Below are positions 53,261 through 61,964 of a DNA stretch of 64,000 nucleotides, one piece after another. Each line of letters begins with the position of its first letter. Position 1 is the stretch's first letter. The notes under the pieces were generated by a model. The model searched no databases, had not been told where the DNA came from, and saw only the letters and a program-made list of their open reading frames with translations. The DNA lies in contig CP108521.1 in assembly GCA_035999765.1 (NCBI GenBank), forward strand, positions 124,001 through 188,000, written 5' to 3'. The stretch is from Streptomyces sp. NBC_01231. GTDB taxonomy: Bacteria; Actinomycetota; Actinomycetes; Streptomycetales; Streptomycetaceae. Both the position numbers and the translations under genes were made by a program.

Positions 53261-53820
53261 TCAGATGCCTTTCCTGTCGTGGGGGCGACCGGCCGCGCAG
53301 GGAAAGGGAATTCGCCGCCGAGTCGAACAAAAGGGGATCACGGGCCGAAATACGGCAGCTCCCTCAAGGAGTATTGGGGCCAGGTTTTCGCGCGGGCCAC
53401 CTGAGATCGTCCATCCTGCTGACGCCCCCGGCCGCCGGGGAACCTCGAGCGACGCCGGCGCCCGGTGCGGCCGATTCGGCCATCTGCTTCGACGTGAGGG
53501 CCGCCTGGCCGGGCAGTCGCCGCAGCGTTCGGTCGGCACCGGGCAGCCGGGCAGCCGGGCCGCGAGGACCGCCTCCGGGGTGGTAACGACCTATGCGACG
53601 GCGATGAACCGCGCCACATGCTCGTGGTTGAAGTCGTAGAACGTCGCTGTGACGGTGCCCGCGCCGGCGGGCCGCCGGGCGCTGCGGCCCGGCGACGAGA
53701 TAGCCGGCTGGCTTCTCCCAAGGGCGGCGGAGGTCCGCGGCAAGGAGTTGGGCGTGGGCGGCGGACGCCGAAGACCGAGGCACTCACATCGGCAAGGCGA
53801 GCGACCCGTTCTTGAGCCTT
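53261..53820. other. 560 bp without an intact gene
   Basis: Upstream of the dehydrogenase. A minus-strand tail, AGAGTVTATFYDFNHEHVARF then IAVA, stops near 53593 and looks like the end of a beta-rich protein, but no start or fold can be assigned. The remaining sequence shows no operator or repeat that I can support. Confidence 0.3.
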
Positions 53821-54402
53821 TCAGGACGTCCCTGGATGAGGACTGGGACAGCCGATTCCGGCAGGATCCGTCGCGCATTCGCCAGCAGCGCGATGGCTTC
53901 GCGACATCGCCGCCCGGTGGCCTGGAACGTGGCTCTCGGGGTGAGCTGGCCACGACTCCTCAGCCGGGCGGGGCGGCGAGCCGGCCGGCGGCGAGGTGTC
54001 TTCGTATCGGACCTCGTAGACACGCTCGACGAACTTCCATCCGTCGCGGGTTCGCAGGTAACGGTCATGGTAGATGGCGTAGTTCAGTCCTCCGCGGCCG
54101 TCGCGGGCACGCCCGACCTCCGACATGTACGCACGGCCGGACGCGGTGTCGCCGTCACACCGGATCATGCCCGGGTGCGTGTTCTGCACGAGGAAGTCCA
54201 CGACATCCGGCACCCGCCTGCCCCAGGCCCGGATCGCCTCCTGGCCTTGGAGCTCAACGGGGATGTTGGGCATCCGCAGCGCACCGTCCGGTGTGAACAG
54301 CAAAGCGAGACGGTCGTATTCGCGCATCATCACCGCGTCGGTGAACTCACCGCGCAGCGCCTCGATCTCGACGCGATCCGCGATGGTCTGAAAGTCACTC
54401 AT
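53821..54402 (-). CDS. SnoaL-like (NTF2-fold) protein
   Basis: A 193-aa protein from ATG 54402, after AAGGAGGAAAT. The first 135 residues have the SnoaL/NTF2 cone: IADRVEIEALRGEFTDAVMM, YDRLALLFTPDGALRMPNIP, LNYAIYHDRYLRTRDGWKFV and ERVYEVRYED. Relatives are polyketide cyclases, dehydratases or steroid isomerases. The last 50 residues are Pro/Ser/His-rich and probably extra sequence past the original stop. From 54403 to 54720 no gene is visible. Confidence 0.8.
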   Translation of the reverse strand: MSDFQTIADRVEIEALRGEFTDAVMMREYDRLALLFTPDGALRMPNIPVELQGQEAIRAWGRRVPDVVDFLVQNTHPGMIRCDGDTASGRAYMSEVGRARDGRGGLNYAIYHDRYLRTRDGWKFVERVYEVRYEDTSPPAGSPPRPAEESWPAHPESHVPGHRAAMSRSHRAAGECATDPAGIGCPSPHPGTS

Positions 54403-54720
54403 CGATTTCCTCCTTGTCGCCTTGAACTCGGTGCACTGACGGCACCGGGCCGCCACGGGATGGAAGCCTCCCCGTCGGTGGTACAGACGGTCCCGCCGAG
54501 CGTGGACCCCGTGCCGGCGAGGCGCGACGGCCGAGCATCCCGGAATCTCCTGCTCGCTGGATGGTGTGTTCGTCTCAGCAGTAGGACGACACGACGCTCC
54601 GGAATGTGACACGGCCCCGCTCACAGGGCACCGCAAGGAGGATCCGCCGGCACGACCCAGCAGGGCATCCGCCGGCTTCAATACGACGGGACATGGACGT
54701 CAGATACGCGTTCGGGCTGG

Positions 54721-55095
54721 TCAGCCCCAGGTCTTCAGCGCCTCGGCGACCCGGCGCACGTCGCGGCGTCCCTCGACGACGTCGGCAACCAACGCGATCG
54801 CCTCCTGGCTGCCGATCTTGACCTGGATGCCGCTGGCGTGGAGGTAGGCGTAGGCAACCTGTGCGGCGAACAGTTCGTTCGAGTGCTCGAGGGCCGGAAT
54901 TCGGGCGAGGGCGTGCAGGAGAGCGGCTGCTCGGTGATGTGCGGCCGGGTAGACCAGAGTCCCCATGACCTCGTGCCGGTGTCGGGCGACGGCGGCGGCC
55001 AGCGCGCCGTAGTCAGTGACGTCGGGGTCGCCGGGAACGAGGTTCTGCACGATATCGAGCAGCCACCGCTCGTCGACGAGCAGAACAGGCGGCAT
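54721..55095 (-). CDS. Doc/Fic-fold toxin-like protein of a toxin-antitoxin pair
   Basis: A 124-aa protein. The layout follows Doc toxins: VLLVDERWLLDIVQNLVPGD, VTDYGALAAAVARHRHEVMG, YPAAHHRAAALLHALARIPA, LEHSNELFAAQVAYAYLHAS. The usual Doc/Fic signature (H-x-F-x-D/E-G-N-K-R) is replaced by ALEHSNELFAA, lacking the His-Phe and GNKR residues needed for nucleotide binding. Its ATG overlaps the antitoxin stop (ATGA). It may be a divergent subfamily with another activity or an inactive toxin. Confidence 0.7.
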   Translation of the reverse strand: MPPVLLVDERWLLDIVQNLVPGDPDVTDYGALAAAVARHRHEVMGTLVYPAAHHRAAALLHALARIPALEHSNELFAAQVAYAYLHASGIQVKIGSQEAIALVADVVEGRRDVRRVAEALKTWG

Positions 55096-55316
55096 CAGGC
55101 GGCGTGGCTGCTGGGGCTGGTCCCGAAGCGGTCGGCGAAGGCCTGGCCGTGCTCCTCGACGAAGGCCTTCGCGCCTTCGAGGAACCGGGTGCGCGCGAGG
55201 TCAGCGGTCAGCCGCCGGCTTGCGTACTGATCTGGGTCTTCGTGGTCGTCCGCGGCGAGACGCTGCAGCTCCTCGTACGTCTCGTCGTCGACATTGATAC
55301 GGATCTCCTTCGCCAT
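55095..55316 (-). CDS. Antitoxin of the Doc-like pair
   Basis: A 73-aa protein: MAKEIRINVDDETYEELQRL then a helical tail (TRFLEGAKAFVEEHGQAFAD, RFGTSPSSHAA). The N-terminal strand-helix pattern resembles ribbon-helix-helix antitoxins, which bind their own promoter; the C-terminal tail would neutralise the toxin. It is the first gene of the pair, as usual. Function assigned by context. Confidence 0.7.
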   Translation of the reverse strand: MAKEIRINVDDETYEELQRLAADDHEDPDQYASRRLTADLARTRFLEGAKAFVEEHGQAFADRFGTSPSSHAA

Positions 55317-55453
55317 GTCCTCACAGTAGCCGGGCCCGGCACTTTGCGGGGAGGGACGGGAGGGAGCGGTGGGGCGGCCTCGTACCGGGCCGGGCTCGCT
55401 GCTGCCCAGGGAGTGGGGATCGTGCGCCAGAAGCTCGGTGTCGGCCCGCGGGC

Positions 55454-55903
55454 TCAGGCGAGGGCGGCGACCAGCAGGGTGAAGGCGGCGATGATGACGG
55501 CGACGCGGACGTAGTGGAAGCGGTCCCAGCGGTTCATCTGCTCCTTCCAGTCCTCGGGCCGGTTCTCGGGGGTCCACGTCTTGTTCCGGTTGTTGATCGG
55601 GACGAGCAGCAGGAGCGACATGACCACACTGAGGATCAGCAGCGCGCCGGCGGTGATGGCGAGGCCGGCGCCGTCGTCGTGCCATCCGGCGACGGCCCAG
55701 ACCGCGACGAGGACGAGCGAGCCGATGTACCAGACCGGCATCACGGCGCCGAGCATCCGGCCCCCGTGGGCGCGGCCGAGTTGGTCACTGTCACCGGGGA
55801 GTGCGCTGAGGATCGGGTTGATGACGAAGGCGACGGAGAACTCCACCCCCACCATCAGGCCGACGACCACGGTGGTGAACACCTCGAGTGCGTTGAGCAT
55901 CAT
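55454..55903 (-). CDS. DUF1772 membrane protein (anthrone-oxygenase-like)
   Basis: A 149-aa four-helix protein: LEVFTTVVVGLMVGVEFSVA, MLGAVMPVWYIGSLVLVAVW, ITAGALLILSVVMSLLLLVP and VAVIIAAFTLLVAALA. The cytoplasmic segment INNRNKTWTPENRPEDWKEQ with DRFHYVR is the family signature. Some members oxidise anthrones in polyketide pathways; most are uncharacterised. It is divergent from a TetR gene with a shared operator. Confidence 0.87.
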   Translation of the reverse strand: MMLNALEVFTTVVVGLMVGVEFSVAFVINPILSALPGDSDQLGRAHGGRMLGAVMPVWYIGSLVLVAVWAVAGWHDDGAGLAITAGALLILSVVMSLLLLVPINNRNKTWTPENRPEDWKEQMNRWDRFHYVRVAVIIAAFTLLVAALA

Positions 55904-55918
55904 GATCCCTCCTGGAAT

Positions 55919-55982
55919 CTAGCGTCGCTAGATAATGAGGCACCGCAAGCTCTGCTGCCGCTCGATTGTCTAGCGGTGCTAG
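55919..55982. promoter_or_regulatory. Two CTAGC-N3-GCTAG operators
   Basis: CTAGCGTCGCTAG (55919-55931) and CTAGCGGTGCTAG (55970-55982) are nearly identical 13-bp palindromes, 51 bp from start to start, between the divergent DUF1772 and TetR genes. Each overlaps the probable promoter of one gene, so one repressor can control both. Confidence 0.85.
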
Positions 55983-55991
55983 GATCGAATC

Positions 55992-56570
55992 ATGTCGGTA
56001 CAGGAACGCAAGCAGCGCGAACGGGCGGAGCGCGAACGCCTCATCGTGGCGACAGCCCGCGAACTCGCCGAGCAGCAGGGCTGGGACGCGGTCACCACCT
56101 GCCGGCTCGCCGAGCGCATCGAGTACAGCCAGCCCGTCCTCTACAGCCACTTCCGCGGCAAACGCGAGATCATCGGCGCCGTCGCCCTCGAATGCGCCAC
56201 CGAGCTGGCCGCCGCGGTGCGGGCCGCGACCGCCGCCGCAGACGGCCCGCGCGAGCGGGTGTACGCCCTCGCCCGCGCCTACCTCGCCTTCGCCGAACGC
56301 AACCCGGCGGTCTACGACGCCCTGTTCCAGCTCGACGGCGGCCTGGCCTTCGCGCACGAGGACACCCCGGAACCTCTCAAGGACGCCTTCGCCGCCCTGC
56401 TGGAGGGCCTCGGCGAGGTCGCCGGGGACGGCGTCCACCCGGGACTGTTCACCGAGGTGTTCTGGGCGGCCCTGCACGGACTGGCCACCCTGACCCGGGC
56501 GGGACGGCTCCCACCGGAGGACGCCGAGCGCAGGGTGGAGCTGCTGGTGGACCGGCTCGCCATGGTCTGA
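55992..56570 (+). CDS. TetR-family repressor
   Basis: A 192-aa protein from ATG 55992. The HTH is LIVATARELAEQQGWDAVTT, CRLAERIEYSQPVLYSHFRG. The C-terminal half has the TetR_C_13-like helices with EVFWAALHGLATLTRAGRLP. It probably binds the two CTAGC palindromes upstream and controls the DUF1772 gene. Confidence 0.88.
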   Translation: MSVQERKQRERAERERLIVATARELAEQQGWDAVTTCRLAERIEYSQPVLYSHFRGKREIIGAVALECATELAAAVRAATAAADGPRERVYALARAYLAFAERNPAVYDALFQLDGGLAFAHEDTPEPLKDAFAALLEGLGEVAGDGVHPGLFTEVFWAALHGLATLTRAGRLPPEDAERRVELLVDRLAMV

Positions 56571-56585
56571 CACCCCGCCCCAGCG

Positions 56586-56620
56586 GGCAGGCAGCGGGGT
56601 CCCCGGACCCGCTGCCTGCC
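56586..56620. terminator. Hairpin terminator of the TetR gene
   Basis: GGCAGGCAGCGGGGTCC (56586-56602) pairs with GGACCCGCTGCCTGCC (56605-56620) with one bulged G, 16 bp downstream of the stop. The following stretch to 56961 shows no gene that I can support. Confidence 0.75.
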
Positions 56621-56961
56621 TCCGGCACTGCTTCCGCGAGGGCAACTTCTCCAAGCGCGCGGATGGGCTGCGCGGCGCGGTCGGTGACGACTTCTCCGTC
56701 GAGGTCAGCAGGTTGAGCCGAGGGGTTTCTCTCCAGCAGCCGGCCATTCGACGGTGCGCCGGACGTGCTGAAGGATGTTGACGGAGCCTGCGAGTGACGG
56801 CATGATGACCGACTGCGTGGCCTACGCCGAACCTCCCGCGACCGTCCCCAGCACGGTCTCCCGTCGGAGGCAAAGGGACCAGCGTCTCAGGTCGTTGTCG
56901 CAGCCCGATCGCCTCGGGCGAGGTTGCTGGGGAGCCGTCGCTCAAGGCGTGGAAGGCCGCG

Positions 56962-57975
56962 ATGACAGCCCGTAGGAACTTCAAGCGCCAGGTGCGCGCC
57001 CGCGCCGCCAAAACCGGCGAGTCCTACACGTCCGCCCTCCGGCACTTCCGTCCGACTCCATCAGGAGACGTCATGTCGGAAGCAAGGAACCCCAAGAGCG
57101 TGCGGTTTGCCGTAGCGCAGACTCCCGTACGCGAAGACCCCCGAGACGTCGAAGCGCTGCGCGAAAGCGGGCGTGAGGTCCGTGCTCTGATGCGCGAGGC
57201 CAGTGCTCAGGGAGCGAGGATCGTGCACTTTCCGGAAGGCGCAATCTGCTTTCCCAGCAAACATGTCATGTCCGTCGACGGCCCGGACGCGGTCGGCCCG
57301 GCGGACTGGGACCGGTGCCAATGGCCGGTGCTCCAATCGGAGTTGGCTGCGATCGCCGGGCTGGCCCGCGAGTTGCGGCTGTGGACGGTGATCCCGTCGG
57401 TGCACCGCCTGACCGAGCCGAACCGCCCACACAACAGCCTCTACGTCGTCTCCGACCGCGGCGAGGTCGTCACGCGTTATGACGAGCGCCTGCTGTCGAA
57501 GACGAAGGTCTCGTACATGTACTCGCCGGGCGTCTCACCGGTGACCTTCGAGGTCGACGGTGTGCGCTTCGGCTGCCTGCTCGGCATGGAGATCCACTAC
57601 CCGGAGTTGTTCGCGGAGTACGAGAAGCTGAATGTCGACTGCGTCCTGTTCTCCACCAGCGGCACCGTGGGCAACACCGCCGTCCAAGCCCAAGGCCACG
57701 CCGCGGTCAACAGCTACTGGGTCAGCATGTCGGTGCCGACACAGCACAGCGCCACCGCACCGTCCGGAATCGTCGCCCCCAATGGTGACTGGCTTGCGCG
57801 GTGCCCCGCGGACGGTTCGCCATCGGTAGCCGTCGTGAACCTCGACGACAGTTCCGAGGCCGCCGTCGGTGCAGTGACCTACGGGCGTCCCTGGCGTCGT
57901 GAGGCGCGCTCGGGCATCTACACCGAGCACCAGGTGATCGACCCGCGCAGCGAAGACCGGACAGCGGCCTTCTAG
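56962..57975 (+). CDS. Nitrilase-fold (carbon-nitrogen hydrolase) protein lacking the usual catalytic Cys
   Basis: A 337-aa protein. The start at 56962 (GGAAGG upstream) adds FKRQVRARAAKTGESYTSAL, a short basic motif seen at the N-terminus of other Streptomyces proteins; ATG 57073 with GGAG is an alternative (300 aa). The fold is clear: RFAVAQTPVREDPRDVEALR, HFPEGAICFPS (Glu92), RYDERLLSKTK, GCLLGMEIHYPELFAEYEKL and VAPNGDWLARCP. In active enzymes the third region reads like G-V-x-x-C-Y-D; here Gly208 stands at the Cys position, with a Cys only three residues earlier. Activity is therefore uncertain. Confidence 0.75.
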   Translation: MTARRNFKRQVRARAAKTGESYTSALRHFRPTPSGDVMSEARNPKSVRFAVAQTPVREDPRDVEALRESGREVRALMREASAQGARIVHFPEGAICFPSKHVMSVDGPDAVGPADWDRCQWPVLQSELAAIAGLARELRLWTVIPSVHRLTEPNRPHNSLYVVSDRGEVVTRYDERLLSKTKVSYMYSPGVSPVTFEVDGVRFGCLLGMEIHYPELFAEYEKLNVDCVLFSTSGTVGNTAVQAQGHAAVNSYWVSMSVPTQHSATAPSGIVAPNGDWLARCPADGSPSVAVVNLDDSSEAAVGAVTYGRPWRREARSGIYTEHQVIDPRSEDRTAAF

Positions 57976-57985
57976 CTCAGAGACA

Positions 57986-58043
57986 GAATCCGAGGGGTTC
58001 GCGCGTACGGGATGGCTCCGGGCGCCGCGAACACCTCGGATTC
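57986..58043. terminator. 18-bp hairpin terminator with one mismatch
   Basis: GAATCCGAGGGGTTCGCG (57986-58003) pairs with CGCGAACACCTCGGATTC (58026-58043) except at one position. GACAGA/TCTGTC arms extend it outward. It begins 11 bp after the nitrilase-fold stop codon. Confidence 0.75.
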
Positions 58044-58177
58044 CGTCTGTCCCGCACCTTGGTGACACGGCTGACGAGCGGAAGGCGCCTGGTGTACGTG
58101 CTTACACCTGGCCGCTGATACGGCGGAACAGGCGGAGTGTCAGGTCCTGTCTGCACCCCTTCTCGTTGGCCCTCAGC

Positions 58178-58531
58178 TCAGCTCGGCTCCCGCTCAGCGG
58201 TCTCGGTGAAGGCCAGCCCTTGCAGAGAGAGCCGTTGCGTTGTGTATCGGCCTTCGGTCGTGGCCTCCACGTCGAAGCCGTGAGCGGCTATCGGCGGGTA
58301 GCCGATGAGTTCGAGCGCCCGGCTGGGCAGTGCCTGTCGGGATGCCTCTTCGGATTCCCACAGCAGCACGGCTCCCCACCGGTTGGTGGCGGGATCGGAG
58401 AGCCACATCTTGAAGCGGAGTCCAAGCACCTTGGAGAAGGCGGTGACGGATTCACCGCGCAGGTAGTCACGCATGGTCTCGATGCTCTGGCCGGAGGCGG
58501 ACAGATCCCACCAGACAATGTCGGCGCGCAT
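58178..58531 (-). CDS. Small monooxygenase-like (YdhR/ABM fold) protein
   Basis: A 117-aa protein from ATG 58531 (GAGGAAAG upstream; ATG 58549 is an alternative). IVWWDLSASGQSIETMRDYL, LRFKMWLSDPATNRWGAVLL and WESEEASRQALPSRALELIG match ferredoxin-like alpha-beta-barrel proteins of the YdhR/antibiotic-biosynthesis-monooxygenase type. Such proteins are cofactor-free oxygenases or structural homologues; the substrate is unknown. Confidence 0.6.
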   Translation of the reverse strand: MRADIVWWDLSASGQSIETMRDYLRGESVTAFSKVLGLRFKMWLSDPATNRWGAVLLWESEEASRQALPSRALELIGYPPIAAHGFDVEATTEGRYTTQRLSLQGLAFTETAEREPS

Positions 58532-58655
58532 AGCCGGCTTTCCTCTCATGAACGGAGTGCCGCCTGACGGCGGCTACAGGACGGAGAGACAGCGCGAGGC
58601 CGGCGGAGCCGGCGGTGCCCGCCTCTCGACAAGATCGACAAGATCGGCAAGTCCC

Positions 58656-59396
58656 TCACGCTGTGCCTGGTGGAGACCTCAGGTGCGGTCTTGTTCTCTG
58701 CGGCGGGTGCGGCGGCCAAGGCCCGAGAGCGGGTAGTCCGTGCGCCGCCACCGGTGAGGCTGCGGGCGTGCGTCCGGCCAGCCAGGCCGCCAGGTCGCGC
58801 ACGCGCCCGGTGACCACCGTGACCGGCCGGTCGTCCCGGTCGCCGATGGACCACTGACGGCGCACGTCTTCGGCGCACAGGCGCGTACCTGCCGGTAGAC
58901 GGCCAAGGAGGAATGCGATGGCGTGAGTGGCCAGGTCCTCGGGCCAGTCGTCCGTCCGTACGCCGAGGTCCAGGTCGACCAGGTGGATCCATGCCTCGCG
59001 CCAGCGTGCCCAGACCGTAGCGGCCAGGTCGGCGTTTCGGAACGTGACGGGACGCTTCCAGTCCTCGTCGTCGGTGCGTGCCCAGGCTGCCTCCAGGCGG
59101 GTCGAGTGTGCGGCGAGTTCGGCCCGGTGCTCGGCGGCACTACGGCCGGCCGTGGCCTCGATGATCGCGTTGCGCTCGTCCACGCCACCGTCGTAGGCCG
59201 CCACCAGGTCCCCGCACAGGGCATGCTCCGTGAGACGGGCGAACATCCTCGCGTTGTCGGTGAGATGCGCCAGTACGTGGCCACGGGACCAGCCTGGAAG
59301 GGTGGATGCTGCGACGAGTTGCTGGTCGGTCACTCCCGCGACGAGCCGTTCCAGGGTGCCGTGGGCTTCGATCACGGCTGCGACAGGTGGTCGCAT
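58656..59396 (-). CDS. Maleylpyruvate isomerase-family (mycothiol-dependent, DinB-fold) protein
   Basis: A 246-aa protein. The N-terminal DinB-like helix bundle has the metal-binding pattern LPGWSRGHVLAHLTDNARMF (His), then DERNAIIEATAGRSAAEHRA and AWIHLVDLDLGV (His, Asp). The C-terminal MDMPI_C domain (VTVVTGRVRDLAAWLAGRTP) follows. Mycothiol-dependent isomerases of this family act on maleylpyruvate or detoxify thiol adducts. The last 30 residues are Pro/Arg-rich and may be additional. It lies 11 bp from the GNAT gene, in one operon. Confidence 0.85.
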   Translation of the reverse strand: MRPPVAAVIEAHGTLERLVAGVTDQQLVAASTLPGWSRGHVLAHLTDNARMFARLTEHALCGDLVAAYDGGVDERNAIIEATAGRSAAEHRAELAAHSTRLEAAWARTDDEDWKRPVTFRNADLAATVWARWREAWIHLVDLDLGVRTDDWPEDLATHAIAFLLGRLPAGTRLCAEDVRRQWSIGDRDDRPVTVVTGRVRDLAAWLAGRTPAASPVAAHGLPALGPWPPHPPQRTRPHLRSPPGTA

Positions 59397-59407
59397 GGGC
59401 AGCCCTT

Positions 59408-59917
59408 CTACGAGGCGGAAAGCTGGTTCACGACTGCGGGGGCCTCGGCGGCGAGGTGCGTGAGGGGCTCACCGCTGAGTCGGCATACCGTCCACTCGTC
59501 CAGGAGTTCAACCCCGAGCGACGTGTAGAACGCGATCGTCGGCTCGTTCCAGGCCAGGACCCACCATTCGAAGCGCTCGTAGCCCTTCCTCCGGCAGATC
59601 GCGGCAAGCGCGGCGAGCAGAGCCTTGCCGCGTCCCGCGCCGCGGGCGTGCGGGCGTACGTACAGGTCCTCCAGGTGCATGCCGCGTGTGCCGGTCCAGG
59701 TCGAAAAGCGGGGGAACCACAGGGCATAGCCCACGGTCTCACCGGTGTTCTCGTCCTGGGCGATCAGCACGGACGCCGCGGGATGTTCGCCGAACAGCGC
59801 ATCGTGGAGCTGTTCCTCACTGGCTCGGGCCTGCTCGGCAGCCCGTTCGTATGCGGCGAGCTCGCGGATCATCGCGCGGATCTCCGCGACGTCGCTCGTA
59901 GTGGCAGCACGGATCAT
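59408..59917 (-). CDS. GNAT acetyltransferase (diamine/spermidine acetyltransferase-like)
   Basis: A 169-aa enzyme: IRAATTSDVAEIRAMIRELA at the start, then MHLEDLYVRPHARGAGRGKA with LLAALAAICRRKGYERFEWW (acetyl-CoA motif A) and LAWNEPTIAFYTSLGVELLD. The LEDLYV-x-P-x-x-R-G-x-G-x-G-K pattern is that of SSAT-like diamine acetyltransferases. It is probably cotranscribed with the DinB-fold gene 11 bp downstream. Confidence 0.85.
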   Translation of the reverse strand: MIRAATTSDVAEIRAMIRELAAYERAAEQARASEEQLHDALFGEHPAASVLIAQDENTGETVGYALWFPRFSTWTGTRGMHLEDLYVRPHARGAGRGKALLAALAAICRRKGYERFEWWVLAWNEPTIAFYTSLGVELLDEWTVCRLSGEPLTHLAAEAPAVVNQLSAS

Positions 59918-59984
59918 TTCGGCTGGTTTCCCCTAACAGATGATCAGGTCCGAGGGACAATGGGCGGGATACAGAGCGGCAAGC

Positions 59985-60752
59985 TCACGTCACGAAGAGA
60001 ACGGCAGAGACCGTTACGCCGGTGGTCACCACCAGCCACCGAAGCACTTCCTCGCGCATCCGTCGGGCCAGCCTCGCGCCGAGGTATCCGCCGAGCAGAG
60101 TGGCCGGTGCCGCGACAGCCACCACGGGCCAGTGCACCGGGCCGAACATCGCGAAGACGATTAACGTGACGGTTGAGTTCACCAGTGACAGGACCGCCTT
60201 GAGCGCGTTGAGGCTGCGCAGGGCGTCGGCTGTGGCCATGGCCAGTGCCGCGAGCATGATCACCCCCAACGCGCCGGCGAAGTAGCCGCCGTAGACGCCT
60301 GCCACTGCCATCGCCAGACAGAGCATGACCATGTTCTGACGCGGGTGGTCCGATGACGGCGGACCTGCACCCCGCGTGAGTTTCTTCATCTGCTTCTGTC
60401 CGGCCAGCAGCAAGCTGGCGAACAGCACCAGTGCCGGAACTACCTGGTCGAAGCTCGCGCTGGAGGTGTTCAGCAGCAGTGCCGAGCCCGCCGTCGAGCC
60501 GAGTGCGGTGATGACGGACAGCAGCACGAGCCGCCGGCGAGGCTGCCTCTTGAGGTCCTCGGCGAAGCCGTAGACCTGGCCGGCGAATCCGGGCCAATTG
60601 GCCACCGAGCTGGTCACATTGGCCGCCCGCGTGGGAAGGCCGATGCCGAGCAGCGCGGGAAACAGGAGCAGGGAGCCGCCGCCGGCGATGGAGTTGACGG
60701 TTCCGGACAGCAGCCCGGCGACGGCGACGCTGGTGAGAGCGGCTGTGTCCAA
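59985..60752 (-). CDS. TauE/SafE-family sulfite/anion exporter
   Basis: A 255-aa membrane protein with about eight helices. The two TauE half-repeats show GLLSGTVNSIAGGGSLLLFP (residues 14-33) and AVAGVYGGYFAGALGVIMLA (about 151-170). It exports or imports small sulfur anions in characterised members. It lies 33 bp downstream of the class-V aminotransferase gene in the same direction, which suggests a link to sulfur or cysteine chemistry. Confidence 0.88.
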   Translation of the reverse strand: MDTAALTSVAVAGLLSGTVNSIAGGGSLLLFPALLGIGLPTRAANVTSSVANWPGFAGQVYGFAEDLKRQPRRRLVLLSVITALGSTAGSALLLNTSSASFDQVVPALVLFASLLLAGQKQMKKLTRGAGPPSSDHPRQNMVMLCLAMAVAGVYGGYFAGALGVIMLAALAMATADALRSLNALKAVLSLVNSTVTLIVFAMFGPVHWPVVAVAAPATLLGGYLGARLARRMREEVLRWLVVTTGVTVSAVLFVT

Positions 60753-60785
60753 CAGTGGTGACCTCGTTCTCGTGACAAGGCGTCC

Positions 60786-61964
60786 CTAGCGTCGCAGCGC
60801 GGCGATCTCCTCCACCGCCTGGTCGAGTTCAGCCCCGGTGTTGTAGTAGTGCGGCGAGAGCCGGACCAGGGGATGCACGCCGCGGTCCTCGGTGTCGAAC
60901 TGCGTGTGCTCGGAGGAGGTCGTGCTGACGTTGATCCCGTGCCGGGCGAGGGCTGCGGCCACCTCGACAGTGGGTACGCCGTCGGCCTTCGCAGTGACGA
61001 TGGCGCAGCGGTGCTCCCCCTGGTCGTGCACGGTGATGCCCGGCAGACCGGCCAGCCGGGACCGCAGTTCGGCGCCGAGCGCCAGCGTCCGGTCGCCGAT
61101 GGTGGCCAGGCCCAGGTCCAGGGCCTGGCGCACCGCCGAGCCCAGGCCGAGCACGGCGGCGTAGTTCTTCTCCCGGGTCTCGAACCGGCGGGCGCCGTCG
61201 TGCCAGCTGAAACCGCGTTCACCGTCCCAGGTGGCGGCCGCTATCCCGGTGACGAACGGGTCCAGTCGCTCCACCATCTGCGGCCGCACCCACAGGAAGC
61301 CGATCCCGCGCGGCCCGCGCAGGAACTTGCGGCCGGTGGCGGCCAGCATGTCGCAGCCGGTCTCCCGGACGTCGACCGGGAATTGGCCGACCGACTGGCT
61401 GGCGTCCAGCAGGAACGGCACCCCAGCTGCCCGGGTGATGCGTCCGATCTCGACGGCCGGATTGATCAGCCCGCCGCTGGTGGGGACGTGGCTGACGCCG
61501 ACCACCTTGGTGCGGTCGTCGATGAGCCCGGCCAGCGCGGCGGTGTCCAGTTGTCCGTCGGCGTCGTTGGGGACGACGACGATCTCGGCGCCGGTGCGCC
61601 GGGCCGTCTGGAAGTAGGCCAGCACGTTGCTGCCGTACTCGGCGCGGCCGGTCAGGATGCGGTCGCCCGGCCGGAAGGAAAGCGAAAGGGAGTAGAACGC
61701 GGCCTGCCAGGCGTGCGTGGAGTTGTCGAACAGAGCGATCTCAGAGGGTCGGCCGCCGATCAACTCGGCGAGGTCGGCGTAGGTGGCATCGATGCGGTCG
61801 CCTTGCCGCTCGGCAGCCTCGTAGCCGCCGATCTCCGCCTCCAGTTCCAGGTGGGCGGTCATCGTCCGCAGCGTGTGCCGAGAGAGCAGGCCGGCTCCCG
61901 CGTTGTTCAGGTGCACTCGGTGTGCGACCCCAGGGGTGTCCCGGCGCAATGCCTCGATATCCAT
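60786..61964 (-). CDS. Class-V aminotransferase (cysteine desulfurase/isopenicillin epimerase-like)
   Basis: A 392-aa PLP enzyme from ATG 61964. Markers: VHLNNAGAGLLSRHTLRTMT, LFDNSTHAWQAAFYSLSLSF, VSHVPTSGGLINPAVEIGRI, FLLDASQSVGQFPVDVRETG (PLP Asp) and the Schiff-base Lys in CDMLAATGRKFLRGPRGIGF. Such enzymes include cysteine lyases, epimerases and kynureninase-like proteins. With the adjacent TauE exporter a sulfur-releasing reaction is plausible, though this is an inference. It is divergent from the LysR gene at 62060. Confidence 0.88.
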   Translation of the reverse strand: MDIEALRRDTPGVAHRVHLNNAGAGLLSRHTLRTMTAHLELEAEIGGYEAAERQGDRIDATYADLAELIGGRPSEIALFDNSTHAWQAAFYSLSLSFRPGDRILTGRAEYGSNVLAYFQTARRTGAEIVVVPNDADGQLDTAALAGLIDDRTKVVGVSHVPTSGGLINPAVEIGRITRAAGVPFLLDASQSVGQFPVDVRETGCDMLAATGRKFLRGPRGIGFLWVRPQMVERLDPFVTGIAAATWDGERGFSWHDGARRFETREKNYAAVLGLGSAVRQALDLGLATIGDRTLALGAELRSRLAGLPGITVHDQGEHRCAIVTAKADGVPTVEVAAALARHGINVSTTSSEHTQFDTEDRGVHPLVRLSPHYYNTGAELDQAVEEIAALRR

